A program made the position numbers and the translations under genes. The notes beneath the pieces are model-generated. The model searched no databases. It had not been told where the DNA came from and saw only the letters and a list, made by a program, of their open reading frames with translations. From the NCBI GenBank assembly GCA_041394145.1, contig JAWKIW010000005.1, forward strand, positions 1-64,000: a stretch of DNA of 64,000 nt, given 5' to 3'. Positions 57,589 through 64,000 of the stretch are shown piece by piece. Position 1 is the stretch's first letter. Every line of letters starts with the position of its first letter. Source of the stretch: JAWKIW01 sp041394145. Its GTDB lineage: Bacteria > Actinomycetota > Acidimicrobiia > Acidimicrobiales > Acidimicrobilacustridaceae.

Positions 57589-59901
57589 GTGGCCGCACCG
57601 CTCGATCGCGACAGCCTCGTCAACGACCGTTCAATGGCCGGCGTCGACCTCTGCCGTGCCTACAGCGCCATGGTCGACGAGTGGCTGGTCGAGCTGTTCG
57701 ACGAGGCGGGGTCGCCGAGGAACATGGCGCTGGTGGCGGTCGGCGGCTTCGGCCGGCGCGAGCTCTCGCCGCAGAGCGACATCGACCTGCTGCTGCTGCA
57801 CGGAGGCCGGCAGGACCCGGCCGAGGTGCGCACGGTCGCCGAGAAGCTCTGGTACCCGATCTGGGACCAGGGGCTGAAGCTCGGCCACGCCGTCCGGTCC
57901 GTCAAGGAGGCGATGGCGCTCGCCAGCGACGACCTCGAGACCGCCACGGCCCTGCTGTCGGCCCGGCTGGTCGCCGGCAACGAGGCGATGGCCGCCGAGC
58001 TGGCCGACAAGGCCGCCGCCCTGTGGCGGAAGCGGTCGAAGCGGTTCCTGGGCGAGCTGTCCCGCAGCGTCAAGGAGCGCCACGACCGGGCGGGCGAGGT
58101 GGCCTACCTCCTCGAGCCGGACCTGAAGGAGGGCCGTGGCGGCCTGCGCGACGTGCACGCCATCCACTGGGCCGAGGACGCCCAGTCGGTGATCTTCGAG
58201 GGGGACGAGGTCACCCTGTCCCAGGCCTACGAGCGGCTGCTGTCGGCCCGGGTGGAGCTGCACCGGGTGACGGGACGGGCCGGCGACCGGCTGACCCTGG
58301 AGGACCAGGACGCCGTGGCCGCGGCCCTGGGCTACGAGGACGCCGACGTGCTGATGCGCCTGCTCGCCCAGGCGGCGCGCGACATCGCCTGGACCAGCGA
58401 CGACACCTGGGCCCGGGTGGACTCCTCCCTCGCCGGTCCCACGACCCTGCGGGTGCGTCGCGACCGCGCCCTGGCGCCCGGTGTCATCCTCCGCGAGGGC
58501 TTGGTGCACCTGACCCTCGACGCCGATCCCGCTGCCGATCCGCTGCTCGTCCTGCGCACCGCCGTCGCCGCCGCCCAGCGCGACACCCGGATCGACCGAA
58601 AGTCGCTTCGGCGCCTCACGGCGGCCGCCTCGCCCATGCCGTTCCCCTGGACGACCGAGGCCCGTCAGCTGTTCGCCGAGCTGCTGCTGGCGGGCGAGCC
58701 GGCCATCGAGGTGATCGAGACGCTCGACCGCAAGGGCCTGTGGGTCGGACTGCTGCCCGAGTGGGAGCCGGTGCGGTGCAAGCCCCAGCGCAACGCCTTG
58801 CACACCTACACCGTCGATCGGCACCTCTGTCAGACGGCGGCCAACGCGGCCGCCCTGGCCGACCGGGTCGACCGCCCCGACCTGCTCGTCGTCGGCGCCC
58901 TGCTCCACGACATCGGCAAGGGCTATCCAGGCGACCACACCGTCGTGGGCATCGACGTGATCGAGCGCATCGGCGAGCGGATGGGCTACCCGCCCGAGGA
59001 CATCGCCGTGCTCCAGGAGATGGTCCGCCACCACCTCCTGCTGCCCGATGTGGCCACGCGACGCGACCTCGACGACGACGGCACCATCCGCAAGGTCGCC
59101 GACGAGGTCGGCAACGTGCGGTGCCTGCGCCTGCTGCACGCGCTGACGATCGCCGACTCGATGGCGACGGGACCGGCGGCCTGGAACGACTGGAAGGCCG
59201 GGCTGGTCGACGAGCTGGCGTCCCGGACGGAGCACCTCCTCGGCGGCGGGACGATGGAGGAGGTCGTCACCGAGCAGTTCCCCACCGACGACCAGCTCGC
59301 GCAGCTCGCCCGCCACGAGCTGATCATCCACCCGCTCGACGACAAGCTGACGGTGGTCGCACCGGACCGCCCGGGTCTGTTCAGCAAGGTGGCCGGCGTG
59401 CTCGCCCTGCGCGGGCTCGACGTCCTGGAGGCCGCGGCGTACAGCTCCGACGACGGCATGGCTCTCGAGGTCTTCCGGGTCGAGAGCCCGTTCGGGCCGT
59501 CGATCGACTGGCCCAAGGTCGTCACCGACCTCGAGCGCTCGCTCGCCGGCCGCCTCGCGCTCGCCGCCCACCTCGCCGAGCGGGCCCGCCGCTACGCCCG
59601 CCCCTCGTCGCTGGCCCGGGTGACACCGCAGCGGCCGACGGTGCGCTTCGACAACGACATCTCGGAGTCCTCGACGGTCGTGGAGGTGCAGGCGCCCGAC
59701 GGGATCGGCGTCCTCTACCGCATCACCCACGCCCTGGCCGACCTCGACCTCGACGTGCGCACCGCCAAGATCCACACCATGGGCACCGAGGTCGTCGACG
59801 CCTTCTACGTGCGCGACCGCAGCGTTGCCAAGGTGCTCGATCCGTCGTACCTCGGTGAGATCGAGCGGGCAATCGTCCACGCGCTCACCGAGGCGTGGTG
59901 A
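57589..59901 (+). CDS. glnD: PII nucleotidyltransferase GlnD
   Basis: A complete 770-residue bifunctional sensor of glutamine. Domains in order: nucleotidyltransferase (VGGFGRRELSPQSDIDLLLL, about 44-65), the PII-uridylyltransferase helical region (PDLKEGRGGLRDVHAIHW), an HD domain (LLHDIGKGYPGDH near 440) and two ACT domains (VVAPDRPGLFSKVAGVLALRG and VQAPDGIGVLYRITHALADL). It modifies and de-modifies GlnK on Tyr51. GTG 57589 follows glnK by 85 nt; the three genes match the mycobacterial amt-glnB-glnD operon. Confidence 0.96.
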   Translation: MAAPLDRDSLVNDRSMAGVDLCRAYSAMVDEWLVELFDEAGSPRNMALVAVGGFGRRELSPQSDIDLLLLHGGRQDPAEVRTVAEKLWYPIWDQGLKLGHAVRSVKEAMALASDDLETATALLSARLVAGNEAMAAELADKAAALWRKRSKRFLGELSRSVKERHDRAGEVAYLLEPDLKEGRGGLRDVHAIHWAEDAQSVIFEGDEVTLSQAYERLLSARVELHRVTGRAGDRLTLEDQDAVAAALGYEDADVLMRLLAQAARDIAWTSDDTWARVDSSLAGPTTLRVRRDRALAPGVILREGLVHLTLDADPAADPLLVLRTAVAAAQRDTRIDRKSLRRLTAAASPMPFPWTTEARQLFAELLLAGEPAIEVIETLDRKGLWVGLLPEWEPVRCKPQRNALHTYTVDRHLCQTAANAAALADRVDRPDLLVVGALLHDIGKGYPGDHTVVGIDVIERIGERMGYPPEDIAVLQEMVRHHLLLPDVATRRDLDDDGTIRKVADEVGNVRCLRLLHALTIADSMATGPAAWNDWKAGLVDELASRTEHLLGGGTMEEVVTEQFPTDDQLAQLARHELIIHPLDDKLTVVAPDRPGLFSKVAGVLALRGLDVLEAAAYSSDDGMALEVFRVESPFGPSIDWPKVVTDLERSLAGRLALAAHLAERARRYARPSSLARVTPQRPTVRFDNDISESSTVVEVQAPDGIGVLYRITHALADLDLDVRTAKIHTMGTEVVDAFYVRDRSVAKVLDPSYLGEIERAIVHALTEAW

Positions 59902-59932
59902 GCCGGCCGCCCGCGCGACGGGGCGAGCACCG

Positions 59933-61405
59933 GTGAGCGACGGCCGGATCCTGCAGGTCAAGCGGCTCACCAGCCCCGCCGCCCTGGCCGACCGGCTGTC
60001 GGCACTGGGGTGTGCGCTCCCGGTGGACGCCACGGTCGATCCGGCCGGACCGCTGGCCGAGCCGTGGACGCTACGGCTGCCCGGGGGGCGGCGGCGGCTC
60101 ACCAACCGCTTCGCGGTGCTGCCGATGGAGGGGTGGGACGGCTCCGACGACGGGCGGCCGACCGAGCTGGTGCGCCGCCGCTGGCGGCGCTTCGGGGCGA
60201 GCGGGTCGGCGCTGGTGTGGGGTGGTGAGGCGGTCGCCGTGACGCCCGAGGGCCGGGCCAACCCGCACCAGCTGTGGTGCGGCCCGCAGGCGATCGGCGA
60301 CCTGGCGTCGCTGCGCGAGGAGGTGCTGGCCGGCCGTCGAGCGACGGTCGGGGCCGCGGGCGACGACGAGCCCCCGGTCCTCGGCCTCCAGCTGACCCAC
60401 TCCGGTCGGTGGGCGCGGCCCGAGGGCCGACCGGCGCCGCGCGTGGCGTACCGGCACCCGGTGCTCGACGAGCGGGTCGGGGTCACCGACGACGACGTGC
60501 TCACCGACCTCGAGCTCGACGGCCTGGTCGAGGCCTTCGTCGCCGCCGCCGTGGTCGCGGCCGAGGCGGGCTTCGACTTCGTCGACGTCAAGCTGTGCCA
60601 CGGCTACCTCGGCCACGAGCTGCTGTCGGCGGTGGACCGGCCGGGTCCCTACGGCGGCGACCTGGCCGGCCGGACCCGCTTCGTGCGGCGCGTCCTCGAC
60701 GGCATCCGCAGCGCCGCCCCCGGCGTCGGACTCGGCGTGCGGTTGTCGCTGTTCGACGTGGCGCCCCACGTCCCCGGTCCCGACGGCACCGGGGTGCCGG
60801 CGGTGGGAGCGGGCGCCGGCTACCGCTACGCGTTCGGCGGCGACGGGACCGGGGTCGGGATCGACCTGGCGGAGGTGCACGAGCTCGTCGACGCGCTCGT
60901 GGCGCACGGCGTCACCCTGCTGTGCGCCACGGCCTCGAGCCCCTACTACGCGCCGCACGTGCAACGTCCCGCCTTCTTCCCGCCGTCGGACGGCTACCTG
61001 CCGCCGCGGGACCCGCTCGTCGACGTGGCCCGGCTCCAGACCGTCACCGCCGAGGTGACCCGGGCCCACCCCGAGCTCACCGTCGTGGGCTCCGGCCTCA
61101 CGTACCTGCAGGACTGGCTGCCGCACGTGGCCCAGGCGCTCGTGCGCAGCGGGTGGTTCCACATCGCCGGCATCGGTCGGATGGTCCTGAGCTACCCGAC
61201 CCTGCCGACCGACGTGCTGGCCGGGCGCGCCATCGACCGACGGTCGGTGTGCCGCACCTTCAGCGACTGCACGACGGCGCCGCGCCACGGCCTCGTGTCG
61301 GGCTGCTACCCGCTCGACCCCTTCTACCGGGAACGACCGGAACGGGTGCAGGTGGCGGCGGCCAAGCGCCGGGCCGAGGCAGGGCGCGGCGGCCGTCGCC
61401 GGTAG
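59933..61405 (+). CDS. NADH:flavin oxidoreductase/Old Yellow Enzyme-type protein
   Basis: About 490 residues with an FMN TIM barrel. NRFAVLPMEGWD is the first barrel strand, LGLQLTHSGRWARP is the second, FDFVDVKLCHGYLGHELLSAVDRPGPYGGDLAGRTRFVRRVLDGI is the family hallmark, and HIAGIGRMVLSYP near the end binds FMN phosphate. The C-terminus has three cysteines (VCRTFSDCTTAPRHGLVSGCYPLDPFY), recalling iron-sulfur members, but too few for a cluster here. GTG 59933 lies 31 nt after glnD. Substrate unknown; the following genes suggest sugar-acid or related catabolism. Confidence 0.87.
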   Translation: MSDGRILQVKRLTSPAALADRLSALGCALPVDATVDPAGPLAEPWTLRLPGGRRRLTNRFAVLPMEGWDGSDDGRPTELVRRRWRRFGASGSALVWGGEAVAVTPEGRANPHQLWCGPQAIGDLASLREEVLAGRRATVGAAGDDEPPVLGLQLTHSGRWARPEGRPAPRVAYRHPVLDERVGVTDDDVLTDLELDGLVEAFVAAAVVAAEAGFDFVDVKLCHGYLGHELLSAVDRPGPYGGDLAGRTRFVRRVLDGIRSAAPGVGLGVRLSLFDVAPHVPGPDGTGVPAVGAGAGYRYAFGGDGTGVGIDLAEVHELVDALVAHGVTLLCATASSPYYAPHVQRPAFFPPSDGYLPPRDPLVDVARLQTVTAEVTRAHPELTVVGSGLTYLQDWLPHVAQALVRSGWFHIAGIGRMVLSYPTLPTDVLAGRAIDRRSVCRTFSDCTTAPRHGLVSGCYPLDPFYRERPERVQVAAAKRRAEAGRGGRRR

Positions 61406-61436
61406 GGCTCCGCCTCGGCGGGCGAGATCGGCGAGG

Positions 61437-62543
61437 ATGAGGCCCGTGGACGGATCGGACGACGACGTCGGCGGGCCGGTGGGCGACCCGGCGGGTGCGC
61501 CCGCGGACGGGGAGCGCCGTCGCGCCGGCGGGGCGGACGTGGCGGCCCGTCCCCGGATCGCGCTGGCCATGATGGACGGGATGCTCGGCTACGGGCTGCG
61601 GCCCGAGCACCTCGATCGACTGGCCGAGATCGGCGAGCTCGTCGACCCCGAGCCCCTGACGACCTTCGACGACGAGCGGGCGGCCGCCGTGCTGGCCGAC
61701 GCCGACGTGCTCGTCGGGCACTGGGGCTGCCCGACGCTCACCGCGGCCGCGCTGGCGAAGGCACCCCACCTGCGCCTGTTCGCCTACGCCGCCGGGACGG
61801 TCAAGTGGCAGGTGACCGACGCGGTGTTCGAGCGCGGCGTCGTCGTCACCTCGGCGGCGTCCGCGAACGCCGTCCCCGTGGCCGAGTACACGGTCGGGGT
61901 GATCCTGCTCGTGAACAAGGGCGTGTTCCTCTTCGCCGCGATCGAGCGCGACCCCGACGCCGTCGTGCCCCTCGACCCGGTGCGGGTGGGCAACGTGGGC
62001 AAGCGGATCGGCCTCGTCGGCGCATCCCACGTGGGTCGTCACGTCATCGAGCTGCTGCGGCCCTACCGGCTCGAGGTGGCCGTCGCCGATCCGTACCTGT
62101 CGACCGAGGAGGCCGAGCGGCTGGGCGTCACCAAGATGCGCCTCGACGAGCTGTGCTCGTGGTGCGACGTGCTGAGCCTGCACGCACCCGACATCGAGGC
62201 GACCCGGGGCATGGTCGGACGGACCCAGCTCGGACGGCTCCGTGACGGTGCCACCGTGGTGAACACGGCGCGCGGCGCGCTGATCGACCAGGACGCGCTC
62301 ACCGAGGAGCTGGTCGCCGGCCGGCTGGCAGCCGTGCTCGACGTCAGCGTGCCCGAGCCGCTGCCGCCCGACTCCGTGCTGCGCAGGCTGCCCAACGTCG
62401 TGCTGACGCCGCACGTCGCCGGCGCCGTGGGCCGCGAGGTCGACCGGCTTGCGGACCTCGCCGTCGACGAGGTGCGCCGCTACGCCACCGGCGAGCCGCC
62501 GCGCTTCCCGGTGCGCCGAGAAGACCTGGACCGGATCGCGTGA
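61437..62543 (+). CDS. D-isomer-specific 2-hydroxyacid dehydrogenase
   Basis: About 368 residues. The first 35 are Gly/Asp/Arg-rich and probably unstructured; a start near 61560 would remove them. The catalytic domain surrounds a Rossmann fold with GLVGASHVGRHVIELL (the middle Gly of GxGxxG is Ser) and acidic VADPY. Catalytic Arg is in NTARGALID, Glu in VPEPLPP and His in LTPHVAGA, all in place. Resembles the phosphoglycerate/glyoxylate-reductase group; substrate unknown. The stop overlaps the next GTG. Confidence 0.9.
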   Translation: MRPVDGSDDDVGGPVGDPAGAPADGERRRAGGADVAARPRIALAMMDGMLGYGLRPEHLDRLAEIGELVDPEPLTTFDDERAAAVLADADVLVGHWGCPTLTAAALAKAPHLRLFAYAAGTVKWQVTDAVFERGVVVTSAASANAVPVAEYTVGVILLVNKGVFLFAAIERDPDAVVPLDPVRVGNVGKRIGLVGASHVGRHVIELLRPYRLEVAVADPYLSTEEAERLGVTKMRLDELCSWCDVLSLHAPDIEATRGMVGRTQLGRLRDGATVVNTARGALIDQDALTEELVAGRLAAVLDVSVPEPLPPDSVLRRLPNVVLTPHVAGAVGREVDRLADLAVDEVRRYATGEPPRFPVRREDLDRIA

Positions 62544-64000
62544 ACCCGCCGGGCGACTCGTCCGTCCCGTCACCGTCCTTCGTCGCCGGGCTGTGCTCGG
62601 TCACCTTGCGGGGCTGCGTGCCCGAGGAGGTGGTCGACGTGGCGGCCGGCGCCGGGCTGACCGCCATCGAGTGGGGTGGTGACGTGCACGTCCCGTCGGG
62701 TGATCTGGGCGCCGCGGCCGAGGTCGCGGCGCGCACCGACGCCGCCGGCCTCGTCGTCGGCTCGTACGGCTCCTACCTGTTCGCGGCCCCCGACGTGGCC
62801 GACGACGACATCAGCCGGGTCGTCGACACCGCCGCTGCCCTGGGTGCGCCGTGGGTGCGGATCTGGTGCCCCTTCGGGGTGGAGCCCGGTGCCCCACCGC
62901 CGGAGCGCAGCGGTGTCGTCGCCGCCGTGGCCCGGGTGGCCGAGCGGGCGGCGGCCGCCGGCCTGGCGGTGTACACGGAGTTCCACGGCCAGACGCTCAC
63001 GGCCACCGAGGACTCCGCGGCCGAGCTCCTGGCGCAGGTGGACGCCCCGAACCTGTTCACGGCATGGCAGCCGCCGTACTGGGACCCGGCGCGGCCCGTC
63101 GGGCGACCGGGCGACGACGTCGCCGCCGATCTCGCCGGCATCGCCCGCCTCGCGCCCCGGTTGGCGAACGTGCACGTCTACGCGTGGGACCACGACCTCT
63201 CCCGGGCCCCGCTGGCGGGCCGAGGCGCCGCCTGGCGGGCCCGCCTCGACGCGGCTGCGGCCGCCGGCGCCGCCGCGGTCGCGCCGCGCCTCGCCCTGCT
63301 CGAGTTCGTGCCGGACGACGATCCTGCCCTGGTCGCCGGCGAGGCGGCCACGCTGCGGGCCTGGCTGGCCGACGCCGCCGACGCCGCCGCTCCCGACCAA
63401 CCGGTGACGGTTCCTTGGCCTGAGAGCGAACACGTGTCACCGGTTGGCGGGCGCGGGGGTGGGCGCGGGGACGGCGTGCGGCTGTCGGAGCGCATCCGAC
63501 CCGGTCGCGAGATCGTCGGGATGTCGGCGGTGCTGCTGCCCTTCACCGCCGACGGTGCCGTCGACTGGGCCGGCTTCGAGGGCCTGCTCGACCGCACGCT
63601 CGAGGCCGGGTTGGTGCCGGCGGTCAACATGGACACGGGCTTCGGGCCGGTGCTGTCGTCCGAGGAGCGCCGCCGGGTGCTCGGCGTGGCCCGAGACCGC
63701 TGCCCGCCCGACGTCCGAGGCGACCGCTTCCTCGCCGGGGCCCACGTCGACGACGAGCCCGGTGCCGTCTTCGACGCCGCCGCCCACCGCTCGGCGATGG
63801 CCGAGATCGCCGCGCACGGCGGCACCCCGATCCTGTTCCCGTCGTTCGGGCTGGCGTCGTTGCCCGAGCCCGAGCTGGCGCCGGCGCACGCCGCGCTGGC
63901 CGCCGAGGTCGACCGCCTCTACGGCTTCGAGCTCGGGCCGATGTTCCACCCGGCCGGGCGGATCTGGTCGCTCGACACGTTCGCCGAGATCCTGGCGATC
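62540..64000 (+). CDS. TIM-barrel sugar isomerase/epimerase in frame with a DapA-like aldolase (incomplete)
   Basis: From GTG 62540 (overlapping the previous stop by GTGA) one frame stays open to the window end, at least 487 codons. Residues about 10-285 are a xylose-isomerase-like AP-endonuclease-2 barrel (FVAGLCSVTLRG, TAIEWGGDVHVP, VYTEFHGQTL, LFTAWQPPYWDP, NVHVYAWDHD). After a Gly/Arg linker, residues from about 313 (VRLSERIRPGREIVGMSAVLLPFTADGAVDWAGFEGLLDRTLEAG) begin a dihydrodipicolinate synthase-type aldolase. Either a fusion or two genes whose stop was lost; GTG 63475 could start a separate second gene. The C-terminus lies outside the window. Confidence 0.82.
   Translation, partial: MNPPGDSSVPSPSFVAGLCSVTLRGCVPEEVVDVAAGAGLTAIEWGGDVHVPSGDLGAAAEVAARTDAAGLVVGSYGSYLFAAPDVADDDISRVVDTAAALGAPWVRIWCPFGVEPGAPPPERSGVVAAVARVAERAAAAGLAVYTEFHGQTLTATEDSAAELLAQVDAPNLFTAWQPPYWDPARPVGRPGDDVAADLAGIARLAPRLANVHVYAWDHDLSRAPLAGRGAAWRARLDAAAAAGAAAVAPRLALLEFVPDDDPALVAGEAATLRAWLADAADAAAPDQPVTVPWPESEHVSPVGGRGGGRGDGVRLSERIRPGREIVGMSAVLLPFTADGAVDWAGFEGLLDRTLEAGLVPAVNMDTGFGPVLSSEERRRVLGVARDRCPPDVRGDRFLAGAHVDDEPGAVFDAAAHRSAMAEIAAHGGTPILFPSFGLASLPEPELAPAHAALAAEVDRLYGFELGPMFHPAGRIWSLDTFAEILAI
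63397..63447. repeat. Long-range inverted repeat at the isomerase/aldolase junction
   Basis: CCAACCGGTGAC (63397-63408) and GTCACCGGTTGG (63436-63447), 12 perfect pairs with a 27-nt loop that itself has GTTC/GAAC arms. It lies in the linker-coding stretch, where a terminator or leader would sit if two genes were once separate. Confidence 0.7.

Noticed and set aside
57631..60591. A 986-codon minus-strand frame opposite glnD
   Set aside because: Same mirror effect; glnD on the plus strand is complete with NT, HD and ACT domains.
63397..63447. A riboswitch at the isomerase/aldolase junction (the loop has TGAGAG, as in TPP riboswitches)
   Set aside because: The other conserved TPP helices and the CTGATCTGG-like core are absent, and the segment is inside an open frame. 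Kept only as an inverted repeat.

Overview
The window is 64 kb of very GC-rich DNA with dense, short-gapped genes, many GTG starts and 4-nt GTGA/ATGA overlaps. Gene content points to an actinobacterium: CarD, DisA, ClpC, an F420-type LLM oxidoreductase, DUF3263 + LytR_C, solo GroEL with CIRCE, HemQ, AmtB-GlnK-GlnD with a GlnR-like operator, and GpgS. Class Acidimicrobiia is my best guess; it is an inference from gene style, not a proof.

Layout. 0.1-14.7 kb is the conserved actinobacterial housekeeping block: polyprenyl diphosphate synthase, clpC, radA-disA, a Crp-like regulator, carD, ispD-ispF and rlmB. Interspersed are an LppM-like lipoprotein, an AHSA1-type protein, a serine hydrolase and a dienelactone hydrolase. 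14.9-23.4 kb holds a lipoprotein, a thiolase-like/DUF35 pair of the Ltp2 type, a serpin, a SNF2 helicase operon and a glyoxalase-fold protein. 23.5-28 kb looks accessory: a broken DUF222-HNH nuclease gene, a toxin-like gene with a truncated partner, a winged-helix protein and a methyltransferase, next to tRNA-Thr(TGT). 28-40 kb holds a CLC channel with MarR regulator, DUF3263-LytR_C, an OtsA-like GT20, glycerate kinase, amidase, GpgS, a CysO-like ubiquitin-fold protein and CIRCE-groEL. 40-46 kb is redox and cofactor chemistry: FdhD, nitrobindin, an FdhF-like molybdoenzyme, HemQ-LarE. 46-54 kb has an acyl-CoA synthetase, conserved hypotheticals, a secreted serine hydrolase and an LRV-repeat protein. 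54-60 kb has a CoA-disulfide/persulfide reductase and the nitrogen module amt-glnK-glnD. 60-64 kb is a coupled catabolic operon (OYE-type flavoprotein, 2-hydroxyacid dehydrogenase, TIM-barrel isomerase reading into a DapA-like aldolase) that runs off the window.

Quality. More than twenty genes or gene parts are broken by what look like single-base indels, mostly in short G/C runs, including in clpC and amt, which are normally intact. I read most of these as sequence errors rather than true pseudogenes. Features are given as whole genes across the frameshifts.

Most interesting leads: a shared C-terminal VTPAFTG heptapeptide on two unrelated secreted proteins; a CysO-like protein whose gene encodes an extra Cys after the terminal Gly-Gly; a ClpC whose two N-domain repeats appear collapsed into one; a CsoR/CstR-like palindrome before a persulfide-reductase-type gene; an interspersed palindrome present twice; and an isomerase-aldolase in-frame fusion with a hairpin at the junction.
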